A stretch of 64,000 nucleotides of DNA from Thiomicrospira pelophila DSM 1534. Lineage in GTDB: Bacteria; Pseudomonadota; Gammaproteobacteria; Thiomicrospirales; Thiomicrospiraceae. The position numbers and the translations under genes are program-made. The notes under the pieces are model-generated. The model did no database searches. It worked only from the letters and a program-made list of their open reading frames with translations, and was not told the origin of the DNA. Shown here piece after piece: positions 48,514 through 58,379 of the stretch. The stretch is from the NCBI RefSeq assembly GCF_000711195.1, contig NZ_JOMR01000001.1, positions 620,001 through 684,000 on the forward strand, read 5' to 3'. The number at the start of each line of letters is the position of its first letter. Within the stretch, counting starts at the first letter, position 1.

Positions 48514-50706
48514 ATGAAATTTTTTGCGACCGCTCCGAGCGGCTTATCAGAATTATTACGCGAAGAATTGATGGCCTTGGGCGCACAAAACGTTAAGGCC
48601 CAACCACGCGGCGTGGCGTTTGAAGGTGGGCTGGTAGATGGTTATCGGGCTTGTTTGTGGTCGCGTTTGGCTAACCGAATCTATTTGGTATTGGTCGAAG
48701 CGGAATTGCCGAATCAAGAAGCACTCTACGATACGGTGCGCGCGATTGATTGGTCTCGCCATATGAGTGAGGATCATAGTTTTGCGATTTCGTTTACCGG
48801 TAAAGGTATGGGGATTGAACATACCCACTTTGGTGCGTTGAAAATTAAAGATGCGGTGGTGGATTATTTTCGTGATAGTCGAGGTGTTCGACCATCGGTG
48901 GATGTGGATTATGCGGATATTCGATTACATGGTCACCTTAATCGCAATCAGTTTACGTTGAGCTTAGATTTAAGCGGGCACAGTTTGCATCAACGAGGTT
49001 ATCGCGAGGGCCAGCAGGTTAAAGCGCCTTTAAAAGAGAACGTCGCAGCGGCGATTTTAATGCGGTCAGGTTGGAAAGACATTGCAACGCAGGGCGGGGT
49101 GCTATACGACCCCATGTGTGGTTCAGGCACTTTTTTAATAGAGGCGGCGATGATGGCCGCTGACAGCGCCCCGGGTTTAGCCAAATCACAGGATATGGGC
49201 TTTTTATCTTGGTTAGGGCATCAGCGGGATATTTGGTCAAACTTGGTGGTGGAAGCTGAAAAACGTGAGGCCGAAGGTCTAAAACACTTGCCGCCGATTT
49301 ACGGGTCAGATTCTCATCCGGGCGCAATCAAGATCGCCCGCCAAGCGATAGCGCAAGCCGGGTTTGACGATGTGATTGAGGTGCAGCTATTAAACATCAA
49401 CGAAGCCAAACCTTGGGGTGAATGGCAACCAGGCCTGGTGGTTGCTAACCCACCTTATGGTGAACGTTTGGGCGATGAAGATGAAGTCAAAGCCTTATAT
49501 ATACAAATTGGCGAATGTTTAAAAACTCAGTTTGTCGGCTGGCAGGCGGCGGTTTTAACTTGTAATAAGGAGTTGGGTTTATATTTAGGCCTAAAAGCCA
49601 AGCGCGATCACAGCTTTTTTAACGGTGCGCTTGAATGTAAGTTATTCCGCTTTGAGATACAAGAAGAGTTTTTCCGTCAACCGGCGTTAAAGGCGGGTGT
49701 CGATTTAGCGGCGGAAGTTGAAGTTTCAATGGCCGATTTATCGCAAACCGAAGGTGCGCAGATGTTTGCCAATCGGTTACGCAAAAATTTAAAAAACTTA
49801 CGTAAATGGGCGGATCGAAACAAGGTAACAGCTTTCCGTGTTTACGATGCCGATATGCCCGAATACGCTCTGGCGATTGATTATTACCATACGCTTGAAG
49901 CGGGTGAATGGCTGGTCGTTAACGAATATGCGGCGCCGAAAACAGTGAATGCGGCCAAGGCCAAACGCCGTTTATACGAAGCCATGTCAGTTTTGCCGGA
50001 CGTAATGGATATTCCGAGTGAACGGATTTTGTTTAAAGTTCGTCAACGTCAACGTGGTGGCAGTCAATATGAAAAACTCCAAGAACGTAAAGACTATTTT
50101 ACGATTATCGAAAACGGCGCCAAAGTACGGGTGAATTTTGCAGATTACCTAGATACCGGTGTGTTTTTGGATCACCGCGATGTGCGTGCGTTGGTGGGCG
50201 AGTTGTCAAAAGGCAAACGTTTATTAAACCTGTTTTGTTACACCGCCACGGCCACTGTGCAAGCTGCCGTGAAGGGTGCAGTCAGTTCGCTAAGTGTGGA
50301 TATGTCGAAAACCTATTTGTACTGGGCCAAACATAATTTCATGACTAACGGTATGGATTTAGAACGCCATGAATTATTACAAGAAGATGTAGTCGCTTGG
50401 TTGCAGAATCTACCTAACTTGACGCCATTTGATGTGATCTTCCTTGATCCGCCGTCCTTCTCGTCTTCTAAACGTATGGAAGGGGTGTTGGATGTGCAGC
50501 GAGATCATGTTGATTTAATTGAGCAAACGGGGCGATTGTTGACTCAAAACGGGGTATTGGTGTTTTCCAATAATCGCCAGAAATTTAAACTTGATACAGA
50601 AGCCTTAAGCACATGGGAAATTGAAGATATTACACGTAAAACCTTGCCGGAAGACTTTAAACGCAGTCCGAAAATCCACCAGGCCTGGTTGTTACGTAAA
50701 AAATAA
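48514..50706 (+). CDS. rlmL: fused 23S rRNA methyltransferase RlmKL
   Basis: 730 residues (E. coli 702). The RlmL half (m2G2445) has a THUMP domain, DPMCGSGTFLIEAAM and NPPYGERLG. The RlmK half (m7G2069) has VFLDHRDVR and DPPSFSSSKRM. Start chosen at the ATG preceded by GAGAGA rather than the GTG four codons upstream. Two exact palindrome copies lie inside: one encodes the strand directly before NPPY (PGLVVANPPY), the other HQAW five codons from the end. Confidence 0.96.
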   Translation: MKFFATAPSGLSELLREELMALGAQNVKAQPRGVAFEGGLVDGYRACLWSRLANRIYLVLVEAELPNQEALYDTVRAIDWSRHMSEDHSFAISFTGKGMGIEHTHFGALKIKDAVVDYFRDSRGVRPSVDVDYADIRLHGHLNRNQFTLSLDLSGHSLHQRGYREGQQVKAPLKENVAAAILMRSGWKDIATQGGVLYDPMCGSGTFLIEAAMMAADSAPGLAKSQDMGFLSWLGHQRDIWSNLVVEAEKREAEGLKHLPPIYGSDSHPGAIKIARQAIAQAGFDDVIEVQLLNINEAKPWGEWQPGLVVANPPYGERLGDEDEVKALYIQIGECLKTQFVGWQAAVLTCNKELGLYLGLKAKRDHSFFNGALECKLFRFEIQEEFFRQPALKAGVDLAAEVEVSMADLSQTEGAQMFANRLRKNLKNLRKWADRNKVTAFRVYDADMPEYALAIDYYHTLEAGEWLVVNEYAAPKTVNAAKAKRRLYEAMSVLPDVMDIPSERILFKVRQRQRGGSQYEKLQERKDYFTIIENGAKVRVNFADYLDTGVFLDHRDVRALVGELSKGKRLLNLFCYTATATVQAAVKGAVSSLSVDMSKTYLYWAKHNFMTNGMDLERHELLQEDVVAWLQNLPNLTPFDVIFLDPPSFSSSKRMEGVLDVQRDHVDLIEQTGRLLTQNGVLVFSNNRQKFKLDTEALSTWEIEDITRKTLPEDFKRSPKIHQAWLLRKK
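49428..49439. repeat. ACCAGGCCTGGT palindrome, exact, inside rlmL
   Basis: Exact copy in the PGLV frame, next to the catalytic NPPY motif. Confidence 0.9.
50678..50689. repeat. ACCAGGCCTGGT palindrome, exact, at the 3' end of rlmL
   Basis: Exact copy in the HQAW frame, a few codons before the stop. Confidence 0.9.
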
Positions 50707-50725
50707 TACACGCTCGAATTCTTGT

Positions 50726-50755
50726 TTGTTACCTTATATCAATAAATTTTACTAT
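50726..50755 (+). promoter_or_regulatory. putative promoter of the lysine-rich protein gene
   Basis: TTGTTA at 50726-50731, 18-base spacer, TACTAT at 50750-50755. The leader would be about 110 bases. Confidence 0.35.
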
Positions 50756-50874
50756 GGTTAGAGGTTTCGGTGGTTTGTTAAGTCCAGTTGCTTGATAAAA
50801 ACAAAAAATAGGTCTAGCTTAGTTTTATTGGTGTTAAAAAATCATCACATAATCATTTACACAAGGAGTTTGTC

Positions 50875-51078
50875 ATGGCGAAAGACATAAAGAAAAAAGA
50901 TGTTAAAAAGGTTGTTAAGAAAGTCACTAAAAAGGCGGTCTCTAACAAGGACGTGAAAAAGAAGAATGCGAAGAAAATCATTAAAAAAGTGACCAAAGCC
51001 GTGGATAAAAAAGAGTTGTCTAGCAAGAAGAAAGTTAAAAAAGCCGTTAAGAAAGCGGTCAAAAAAGCATCCAAATAA
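50875..51078 (+). CDS. histone H1-like lysine-rich protein
   Basis: 67 residues, of which I count 31 lysines; most of the rest are Val, Ala, Ser, Asp and Asn. The sequence repeats short VKKxVKK units, best in KKVKKAVKKAVKKASK at the C-terminus, and has no aromatic residue or cysteine. This composition is that of histone-H1-like or HU-tail-like bacterial proteins that coat DNA without strict sequence preference. A strong AAGGAG precedes the ATG, so it is likely well expressed. It stands alone between rlmKL and ygiQ. Confidence 0.8.
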   Translation: MAKDIKKKDVKKVVKKVTKKAVSNKDVKKKNAKKIIKKVTKAVDKKELSSKKKVKKAVKKAVKKASK

Positions 51079-51239
51079 TTCTTCGCCTACTTGATCAATT
51101 TGATTAAGCGGGCTTTTCAATCCCTAGTTAAAATCCTCCCTCCCAAAAGAATGCCTTACACATTAATTCCTTGCTATTAACCTGGTTTTTATCGCGTAAA
51201 ACTAAGTCTTTTCATTAAGTTAAGCCTGGATTGATCAGG

Positions 51240-51245
51240 TATAAT
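51240..51245 (+). promoter_or_regulatory. -10 element of the ygiQ promoter
   Basis: Perfect TATAAT 35 bases before the ygiQ start. The -35 is poor (TTAAGT, 19-base spacer), so the promoter is tentative. The 201-base gap before it shows no gene. Confidence 0.4.
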
Positions 51246-51279
51246 AGTCGGCTTTCTTTTCGCTTAGGGTTGAGTTGTC

Positions 51280-53502
51280 ATGTTAGGGGCCAAAAATATT
51301 TTTTCTTATCGCAAGCATTGGGCACATAAGTTCGGTGTTGCGCCGTTTTTGCCGATGACACGAGCCGAGATGGATTTATTAGGCTGGGATGCCTGCGATA
51401 TTATTTTGGTGACAGGCGATGCTTATGTTGATCACCCTAGTTTTGGTATGGCGGTGGTCGGCCGTATGTTGGAATCGCAAGGTTTCCGCGTGGGCATCAT
51501 TGCCCAGCCTAACTGGAAGTCGGTAGATGATTTCCGCCAATTGGGTGAGCCAACCCTATTTTTCGGTGTTACCGCCGGTAATATGGATTCGATGGTCAAC
51601 CATTACACCTCGGATCGTAAACTGCGTCATAATGATGCTTACACGCCCAATGATGATTTTGGTAAGCGCCCTGATCGGGCGACGGCCGTTTATTCGCAAC
51701 GTTGTCGTGAAGCCTATAAAAACAAACCGATAATTTTGGGTGGCATTGAAGCCAGCTTGCGCCGCATTGCACATTACGATTATTGGTCGGATAAAGTTCG
51801 ACGCTCGGTCATTTTTGATGCCAAAGGTGATTTACTGGTGTATGGCAATGCTGAAAGAGCCATTGTTGAAATTGCTCATCGTTTAGCCAAGGGTGAATCG
51901 GTTAAAGAGATGCGCGATATTCGTGGCACGGCTTATATCGTGCCGCGTGTGCCGGAAGGTTTTATTGTGATGGATTCGACCGAAGTTGATACACCAGGCC
52001 TGGTGACGCCGCATCTCAATCCTTACGAAATGGTGACTGAAGAAGGCTGTGAAACCAAAAAAACACAGACGGAACAAGCCGCTCAAAGCATTGACCAGAA
52101 AAATGGGGTGCAAGTCGTGCGGGTGGCGTTGGAAATTCCACGCCATCACCCGCGTGATAAAACCGTGATTCGTATGCCGTCGTTTGAGCAAGTACGGGAT
52201 GATCCGGTGTTGTATGCCCATGCCTCACGCGTGTTTCATCTCGAAACCAACCCGGGTAATGCACGTGCCTTAGTTCAGCGTCACGGTGATCGTGATCTAT
52301 GGATTAATCCACCGCCGATTCCACTCACCACGCCTGAAATGGATGGCGTTTTTGATTTGCCTTATGCGCGTGCGCCGCATCCCCAATATGGTGAGGCTAA
52401 AATATCGGCTTGGGAAATGATCCGTTTTTCAGTGAATATCATGCGCGGTTGTTTTGGCGGTTGTACTTTTTGTTCGATCACCGAACACGAAGGCCGCGTG
52501 ATTCAAAACCGTTCAGAAGAATCTATTTTGCGCGAAGTGGAAGATATTCGAGACAGGGTTAAAGGCTTTACCGGTGTCATTTCTGACTTAGGTGGCCCGA
52601 CGGCTAATATGTGGCGTTTAGCGTGTAAAGACCCGCGTATTGAAACCAATTGTCGACGTTTGTCTTGTGTGCACCCAGGCATTTGTCGTTATTTAAACAC
52701 CGATCAAACACCATTAATTGAGTTGTATCGTAAAACCCGCGCATTGCCGGGGATCAAAAAAGTGTTGATTGCGTCCGGTTTGCGTTATGACCTGGCCGTG
52801 GAAACCCCCGAATACGTAAAAGAATTAGTTACGCATCATGTAGGCGGATATTTAAAAATTGCCCCGGAACATACCGAAGAAGGCCCACTTAACAAAATGA
52901 TGAAGCCGGGTATGGGGGCGTATGATCGCTTTAAACAAATGTTTGAAAAGTATTCCGCTGAAGCCGGTAAAAAACAGTATTTGATTCCCTATTTTATTGC
53001 GGCTCATCCGGGCACAACGGATGAAGATATGATGAACTTGGCACTTTGGCTGAAGAGCAATAACTATCGCGCGGATCAAGTTCAAGCTTTTCTTCCGAGT
53101 CCAATGGCGATTGCATCGGCTATGTATCATACCGATCTTAATCCATTACGGAAAATTCATCGTGATGATAAAGATGAGCAAGTGTTTACGCCTAAATCGA
53201 TTAAACAGCGCCGTTTACACAAGGCATTTCTGCGTTATCACGACCCGGAAAACTGGCCTTTGTTGCGTGATGCGTTGCGTGAAATGGGGCGCGAGGATTT
53301 AATTGGTAATGGCAAAAAACATTTGATTCCATCTTTCCAGCCAGCGGGCACCGGCTTAACGGGTGGAGAAGGCAAACGTAAAGGGCGCAAGTTTGGTCAG
53401 CAGCAGTTTTTAACCAAACACAGCGAAAATGGTCGCAAACCTTTACCCGCTAAAACCGCCAAAAAGAAGCCAGCGAAAGCGCGAAAAACACGAACACGCT
53501 AA
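51280..53502 (+). CDS. ygiQ: YgiQ family radical SAM protein
   Basis: 740 residues (E. coli 739). The radical-SAM cluster cysteines are C391, C395 and C398 ([12 protein letters not shown]). The N-terminal UPF0313 region contains [23 protein letters not shown]. The reaction is unknown in the family. The C-terminal 30 residues are rich in Lys and Arg. An exact palindrome copy encodes PGLV in the N-terminal half (DTPGLVTPH). Confidence 0.93.
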   Translation: MLGAKNIFSYRKHWAHKFGVAPFLPMTRAEMDLLGWDACDIILVTGDAYVDHPSFGMAVVGRMLESQGFRVGIIAQPNWKSVDDFRQLGEPTLFFGVTAGNMDSMVNHYTSDRKLRHNDAYTPNDDFGKRPDRATAVYSQRCREAYKNKPIILGGIEASLRRIAHYDYWSDKVRRSVIFDAKGDLLVYGNAERAIVEIAHRLAKGESVKEMRDIRGTAYIVPRVPEGFIVMDSTEVDTPGLVTPHLNPYEMVTEEGCETKKTQTEQAAQSIDQKNGVQVVRVALEIPRHHPRDKTVIRMPSFEQVRDDPVLYAHASRVFHLETNPGNARALVQRHGDRDLWINPPPIPLTTPEMDGVFDLPYARAPHPQYGEAKISAWEMIRFSVNIMRGCFGGCTFCSITEHEGRVIQNRSEESILREVEDIRDRVKGFTGVISDLGGPTANMWRLACKDPRIETNCRRLSCVHPGICRYLNTDQTPLIELYRKTRALPGIKKVLIASGLRYDLAVETPEYVKELVTHHVGGYLKIAPEHTEEGPLNKMMKPGMGAYDRFKQMFEKYSAEAGKKQYLIPYFIAAHPGTTDEDMMNLALWLKSNNYRADQVQAFLPSPMAIASAMYHTDLNPLRKIHRDDKDEQVFTPKSIKQRRLHKAFLRYHDPENWPLLRDALREMGREDLIGNGKKHLIPSFQPAGTGLTGGEGKRKGRKFGQQQFLTKHSENGRKPLPAKTAKKKPAKARKTRTR
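51993..52004. repeat. ACCAGGCCTGGT palindrome, exact, inside ygiQ
   Basis: Exact copy read in the PGLV frame. Confidence 0.9.
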
Positions 53503-53559
53503 AGTCGAAAGCGGCTAAATTGATTTGCCTCAAGTTTAGCCAAGTATCGGCTGGCGCAA

Positions 53560-53583
53560 GCAAGCACTAGGCCTGGTGCTTGC
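53560..53583. repeat. 24-bp near-perfect palindrome upstream of hemN
   Basis: Contains ACTAGGCCTGGT (53566-53577, one mismatch). The arms GCAAGCACTAGG and CCTGGTGCTTGC pair with a single mismatch. There is no T-run after it. TAGAAT follows at 53586-53591, three bases past the palindrome, and could be the hemN -10, so the site may be an operator or a terminator for ygiQ. Confidence 0.65.
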
Positions 53584-53614
53584 GATAGAATGGCCGCAAA
53601 AACAAGAGGACGCA

Positions 53615-55000
53615 ATGATGGAACAGGGTATTCAATTTGATACAGCGTTAATCAAACGCTACAACCAAAGCGGGCCTCGGTATACTTCCTATCCAACAGC
53701 GGTGCAGTTTGAAGAAGCCTTTGGCATAGCCGATTATGAAAAAGCCGCCCAGCGAAGTAATGAGTCTGGACGCGGTTTATCTTTATATTTTCATATTCCC
53801 TTTTGTGACACGATTTGCTTTTATTGCGCGTGTAACAAAGTCTGGACACGTGACCGCTCTAAAACCACGCCTTATTTAGAACGTTTATTTAAAGAAATTG
53901 AAATGCAGGCCAAGCTGTTTGACCCAAACCGCAAGGTTGAGCAGTTGCACTGGGGCGGTGGTACCCCCACTTTTATTGATCACAATGAAATGCGTCAGTT
54001 GATGGCGAAAACCCGTGAATGCTTTAATTTGTATGACGACGACAGCGGTGAGTATTCGATTGAAATTGACCCGCGTGAAGCGACCGCCGAAACCGTCAAA
54101 TTGCTGCGCGAACTGGGCTTTAATCGCATGAGTTTAGGCGTGCAGGATTTTGATCCCAAGGTGCAAAAAGCGGTCAATCGTATTCAGTCCGAAGAAGAAA
54201 CCTTTACGGTTTTGAATGCGGCTCGTGCGGAAGGTTTTTTATCGGTTAATGTGGATTTGATTTATGGTTTACCGTTTCAAACTCAAACCAGTTTTTTAGA
54301 AACTCTAGATAAGTTATTAGAAGTAGAACCAGATCGTTTCTCGATTTTTAACTATGCGCATATGCCTACTATGTTTCCGACCCAAAAACGCATGAAAGAA
54401 GAAGACATGCCATCGCCCGATCAAAAATTGGCGATTTTGCAGGCGACTACTGAGCGTTTGCTAGAGGCGGGTTATGTGTATATTGGCATGGATCACTTTG
54501 CAAAACCTGATGATGAATTGGCGATCGCCCAGCGTAATGAAACGCTATACAGAAATTTTCAAGGTTACTCGACCCACGCGGATTGCGATTTAGTCGGTAT
54601 GGGGGCGACCTCGATCAGCTTGATTGATAACACCTATGCGCAAAATATGCGAAGCTTGGATGACTATTATGCGCGCATTGATGCCGGACAACTGGCCGTT
54701 TTCCGTGGCGTACATTTAAGCGAGGATGATGAGTTACGTCGAGATGTGATTACGCGTTTAATCAGTCATTTTCACTTAAACTTTGCCAAGGTAAATCAGC
54801 AGTGGGGTATTCGGTTTGATGAATACTTTGCGGACGAATTGAATTCTCTAAAAGTGTTTGCCGAAGATGGGTTATTAACCATAGATGCGCAGGATATTTA
54901 CATTACCGCCAAAGGGCGCTTATTGATTCGAAATATCTGTATGGCATTTGATGCTTACATAAAACCTGGCACGCAGAACCGTTTTTCTAAAGTGATTTAG
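53615..55000 (+). CDS. hemN: oxygen-independent coproporphyrinogen III oxidase
   Basis: Radical-SAM enzyme of haem synthesis at low oxygen. 461 residues (E. coli 457) from the ATG at 53615, which follows GAGGA; a second ATG comes directly after it. Cluster cysteines are C64, C68 and C71, with C73 adjacent (FCDTICFYCAC). SGPRYTSYPTA at the N-terminus is diagnostic for HemN. It shares the haem pathway with hemA on the opposite strand nearby. Confidence 0.96.
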   Translation: MMEQGIQFDTALIKRYNQSGPRYTSYPTAVQFEEAFGIADYEKAAQRSNESGRGLSLYFHIPFCDTICFYCACNKVWTRDRSKTTPYLERLFKEIEMQAKLFDPNRKVEQLHWGGGTPTFIDHNEMRQLMAKTRECFNLYDDDSGEYSIEIDPREATAETVKLLRELGFNRMSLGVQDFDPKVQKAVNRIQSEEETFTVLNAARAEGFLSVNVDLIYGLPFQTQTSFLETLDKLLEVEPDRFSIFNYAHMPTMFPTQKRMKEEDMPSPDQKLAILQATTERLLEAGYVYIGMDHFAKPDDELAIAQRNETLYRNFQGYSTHADCDLVGMGATSISLIDNTYAQNMRSLDDYYARIDAGQLAVFRGVHLSEDDELRRDVITRLISHFHLNFAKVNQQWGIRFDEYFADELNSLKVFAEDGLLTIDAQDIYITAKGRLLIRNICMAFDAYIKPGTQNRFSKVI

Positions 55001-55014
55001 TCGGATTATCAGCG

Positions 55015-55036
55015 CGAGCACCAGGCCTGGTGCTCG
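55015..55036. terminator. 22-bp perfect palindrome between convergent genes (terminator candidate)
   Basis: Perfect palindrome centred on an exact ACCAGGCCTGGT (55020-55031), between the ends of hemN and the reverse outer-membrane-like gene. No long T-run, so activity is less certain than for the 42730 site. Confidence 0.6.
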
Positions 55037-55067
55037 GAATATAATAAATACTTGTTTGTGTTTTTAC

Positions 55068-55709
55068 CTAAAAGCTAAAACGATAACCGACCGCTATGGC
55101 GCTTGTGTCGGCATTACGTATCACGCTGGTGGTTAGGCTGGAATATCGGTCTATCCAAAATGCGGCGTAGACTCCCAAAGTAGAGGTTTCTTCGGCCTCT
55201 AAAAACCCAACTGTATTTAAATTCATTCCCCATTCAAACCAGTTTTTTGCCCCAGCCCGAAAACCAAAATCATAGCCTAAGTTGGTTTCCTCGGCTCGGT
55301 TACAGTCAATTTGGTTGCAGGCTTGAGCCCGACTTAAGTATTGACCAAGGTGTGCATATACATCCCAGTTTCGCCTGATCCCAATCGCATAACCGAGCTT
55401 GGCTGCGTAGGTTTGGCTGTTCAGTTTAGTGAATTCAGTCGAACTTTGACCTTGAGTGGTATTGAGCGTGACAATTAAGCCTGGTCGGGTTTGGTAGCTT
55501 ACGCTCAATCCCCAAATTTGCAGGGCGGAGTATTCGTCTGATAAAGCATCGTGTTGAATAACAAAAGGCTCATCAAAACTAGCAAAGCCGAATTGGGCTT
55601 GAAGCTGAGAATAGTTGAAGTTGGGTTGAGCCTGCAAGGGAGGAATGATCATGATCCCCAAAATCAACACAAAACCAGAAATAAAGCTCAATCGAAAATT
55701 AGTCACCAC
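55068..55709 (-). CDS. outer-membrane beta-barrel-like protein
   Basis: 213 residues. The N-terminal signal peptide is cleaved near LQAQPNF. The mature part shows alternating amphipathic strands (WGLSVSYQTRPGLIVTLNTT, YAAKLGYAIGIRRNWDVYAHLG). The protein ends GYRFSF, a terminal phenylalanine as in outer-membrane barrels. One possible disulfide is CNQIDC. The role is unknown. The start GTG overlaps the moeB 3' end by 11 bases, so it is the last member of the hemA-prfA-prmC-moeB run, an unusual addition. Confidence 0.7.
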   Translation of the reverse strand: MVTNFRLSFISGFVLILGIMIIPPLQAQPNFNYSQLQAQFGFASFDEPFVIQHDALSDEYSALQIWGLSVSYQTRPGLIVTLNTTQGQSSTEFTKLNSQTYAAKLGYAIGIRRNWDVYAHLGQYLSRAQACNQIDCNRAEETNLGYDFGFRAGAKNWFEWGMNLNTVGFLEAEETSTLGVYAAFWIDRYSSLTTSVIRNADTSAIAVGYRFSF

Positions 55710-56451
55710 AATGCTGACACCCCGGGTCTTTATTTAAGTTAAACCGACGAATGCTCATCGTTAAACCATCAATCAACATGAGTTGCCCCATTAAAGTGGG
55801 CAAACCGACTAAGGCTTTAATCGCCTCTAGGGCTTGCATCGAACCGATCATGCCCACCAAGGGGGCGACCACGCCGTTTTGACTACAAGTTTGGTCGGTA
55901 TTGCTGCCGCGCTTGTATAGGCATTCATAACAGGGCGATTGGCTGTTACGGAAATCATAGGTCGTGAGTTGGCCTTCCCAGCGAATGGCCGCACCTGACA
56001 CCAGGGGTTTTTGGGCTTTATAGCAAGCCTGGTTAAGCGCAAAACGGGTATCAAAGTTATCGGAGCAATCTAATACAATATCGGCTTGATCAATCTGTTG
56101 AGCTAACTCGTCTGGATCCAGCTGATGTGTGATGACGTTTAACTGGGTCGTGTGATTAAGTTGACGCAAGCTTTGCGCGGCCGATTCGGCTTTATTCAGA
56201 CCAACACGGCTTTCATTATGAATCACTTGGCGCTGAAGGTTGGATTCGTCTACTTGATCAAAGTCCACCAGTGTTAATTGTCCAACGCCGGCGGAAGCCA
56301 AATACATCGCCACCGGTGATCCCAGGCCGCCCAAGCCAATAATCAAAGCATGTGATTGCGCTAATTTAAGCTGTCCTTTGTAATCAATTTCGGGCAGCAG
56401 GATTTGTCGAGAATAACGCATAAGTTCGTTATCGTTGAGTTCTGTGATCAT
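55699..56451 (-). CDS. moeB: MoeB/ThiF-family adenylyltransferase
   Basis: Adenylates the C-terminus of a ubiquitin-like sulfur carrier (MoaD or ThiS). 250 residues (E. coli MoeB 249). Nucleotide loop GLGGLGSPVAMYLA, then DFDQVDESNLQRQ. Zinc cysteines in CYECLY and CQHC. The start overlaps the prmC stop by four bases. The family includes ThiF, so the carrier is uncertain, but position after prmC favours MoeB. Confidence 0.9.
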   Translation of the reverse strand: MITELNDNELMRYSRQILLPEIDYKGQLKLAQSHALIIGLGGLGSPVAMYLASAGVGQLTLVDFDQVDESNLQRQVIHNESRVGLNKAESAAQSLRQLNHTTQLNVITHQLDPDELAQQIDQADIVLDCSDNFDTRFALNQACYKAQKPLVSGAAIRWEGQLTTYDFRNSQSPCYECLYKRGSNTDQTCSQNGVVAPLVGMIGSMQALEAIKALVGLPTLMGQLMLIDGLTMSIRRFNLNKDPGCQHCGD

Positions 56452-57287
56452 GGTTTTTGTCCAATGGTTACTCTGGGCTGACCAGCTAGGTCGGTTATTA
56501 ATTCAACCGCTTGATAGCCGGATTGTTTAAATAAATCTGCGACGGCTTGAGCTTGATTATAACCGTGTTCGACAATAAGCCAACCTTGTGGGTTCAAATG
56601 CGTTTTGGCTTGTGAAATGATTAGGCGTAAGTCATCCAAGCCATCAACGCCAGAGGCCAAGGCTTGACTTGGTTCAAAGCGTAAATCACCCTGGTTTAAA
56701 TGCAGGTCATCCGATTCTATATAGGGTGGGTTTGAAACAATAATATCGAAATCCTGATCAACAATAGGTTCAAACCAACTGCCATGATGAAACTTAATCG
56801 ACAAGTTTAGTTGTTTGGCATTGCTTTTTGCGATGGTGAGCGCATCAGCTGAGTAGTCCACCGCGTGGATTACAGCCTGGTTTAATTCGCTGGCCAAGGC
56901 TAATGCAATCGCACCCGAGCCAGTACCCAAATCCAGTAGTTTGGGTTGCGTATAAGCCGTCGCTTTCTGCAACGCGATTTCCACTAAGGTTTCAGTGTCG
57001 GCGCGAGGAATCAATGTGTTGGGATTGACTTGCAGGTTTAACCCCCAAAATTCGCGTTGGCCAGTTAAATAGGCGATGGGTTGACCTTGTTGACGTTGAG
57101 CAATCAGGTCGAAAAAGTCATTGGCCTGTTGGTCTGTGAGTTCGCGCTCTGGCCAGGTATAAAGCTGAGCACGTGAAATCTTGAGCAGGTGACAAAGTAA
57201 TATTTCAGCTTCAAGCTTGGCCGACTCATGCTCAAGCTGGATTTGAGCTTGTTGAATCGCGTGCTGATACGACCAGGCCTGGTGCAT
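56448..57287 (-). CDS. prmC: peptide chain release factor N5-glutamine methyltransferase
   Basis: Methylates the GGQ glutamine of release factors. 279 residues (E. coli 277). SAM motif DLGTGSGAIALALA and catalytic NPPY (IVSNPPYIES). It begins three bases after prfA. Codons 2-5 (HQAW) are an exact palindrome copy, so the element reaches to the start codon. Confidence 0.95.
   Translation of the reverse strand: MHQAWSYQHAIQQAQIQLEHESAKLEAEILLCHLLKISRAQLYTWPERELTDQQANDFFDLIAQRQQGQPIAYLTGQREFWGLNLQVNPNTLIPRADTETLVEIALQKATAYTQPKLLDLGTGSGAIALALASELNQAVIHAVDYSADALTIAKSNAKQLNLSIKFHHGSWFEPIVDQDFDIIVSNPPYIESDDLHLNQGDLRFEPSQALASGVDGLDDLRLIISQAKTHLNPQGWLIVEHGYNQAQAVADLFKQSGYQAVELITDLAGQPRVTIGQKP
57272..57283. 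repeat. ACCAGGCCTGGT palindrome, exact, at the 5' end of prmC
   Basis: Exact copy covering codons 2-5, read in the HQAW frame on the minus strand. Confidence 0.9.
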
Positions 57288-57290
57288 GCT

Positions 57291-58379
57291 TTATTCCGCG
57301 CCGCTTAATGCCGCTAACTGTTCTGCTTGATGTTCTTGGGTTAACGGATCGATGACGTTGGCTAGGCCGCCATTCATGACTTCGTCTAACTTATAGAGGG
57401 TTAAGTTGATGCGATGATCCGTAACACGCCCCTGAGGGTAGTTGTAGGTGCGAATGCGCTCAGAACGATCGCCGGAACCGACTAAGTTTTTGCGTTCTTG
57501 AGCAATTTTTTGATCGTGAACTTGGCGTTTTGCATCCATGATTCGAGCTGCTAACAGCGACATCGCACGCGCGCGGTTCTTGTGCTGAGAACGTTCATCC
57601 TGACACTCAACAATAGTACCGGTTGGAATATGCGTAATACGGATCGCTGAATCGGTTTTGTTGACATGCTGGCCACCCGCACCTGAGGCACGGAAGGTAT
57701 CCACTTTAAGGTCAGCCGGGTTCAATTCAATCTGTTCGACATCCGGTACTTCCGGCATAACAGCTACAGTAGCGGCCGAGGTATGCACGCGACCTTGGGT
57801 TTCGGTTGCCGGTACACGTTGAACGCGGTGGGCTCCGGATTCAAACTTAAGCTTAGAGTAGGCGCCATCGCCAATAATACGCACAATAATTTCTTTGAAA
57901 CCGCCGTGTTCGCCTTCATTTTGGTTGATGATTTCGATTTGCCAACGCATCGTTTCGGCGTATCGACTGTACATTTTGAATAGATCACCAGCAAAAATTG
58001 CAGCCTCATCCCCACCTGTACCAGCGCGAATTTCAAGGAATATGTTGGCATCGTCGTTGGGGTCACGCGGTAACAACATTTTATTTAGATCCAGTTCGAG
58101 CTCGTCGATGGATCTTTCTAAGCTTGGATATTCTTCTTGCGCCATTTCTTTAAGCTCGCGATCCCCCGAAGCAATCATATCTTTGGCTTCTTGCAAATCG
58201 GCTTCAGCTGCAACAAATTTTTGGTAGGTTTCGACTACTGGAGTGAGTTGCGAATGCTCTTTGGACAAGTTGCGGAATTGGTTTTGGTCGTTGACAATGC
58301 TGGGCTCCGATAGCATAGCCCCGACTTCTTCCAGTCGTTCGACTAGGGTTTCTAATTTATTGCGTATTGACGATTTCAC
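57291..58379 (-). CDS. prfA: peptide chain release factor 1
   Basis: Stops translation at UAA and UAG. 362 residues (E. coli 360). GGQ at 235-237 (GAGGQHVNK) and the RF1-type stop-codon tripeptide PAT at 190-192. The start is GTG overlapping the hemA stop (GTGA). Co-transcribed with hemA and prmC as in E. coli. Confidence 0.97.
   Translation of the reverse strand: MKSSIRNKLETLVERLEEVGAMLSEPSIVNDQNQFRNLSKEHSQLTPVVETYQKFVAAEADLQEAKDMIASGDRELKEMAQEEYPSLERSIDELELDLNKMLLPRDPNDDANIFLEIRAGTGGDEAAIFAGDLFKMYSRYAETMRWQIEIINQNEGEHGGFKEIIVRIIGDGAYSKLKFESGAHRVQRVPATETQGRVHTSAATVAVMPEVPDVEQIELNPADLKVDTFRASGAGGQHVNKTDSAIRITHIPTGTIVECQDERSQHKNRARAMSLLAARIMDAKRQVHDQKIAQERKNLVGSGDRSERIRTYNYPQGRVTDHRINLTLYKLDEVMNGGLANVIDPLTQEHQAEQLAALSGAE

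Noticed and set aside
50857-51120. Phe/Leu-rich reverse ORFs that look like a membrane protein
   Set aside because: They are the antisense of the lysine-rich gene (AAA/AAG read backwards gives TTT/CTT), and only the forward gene has a strong ribosome site.
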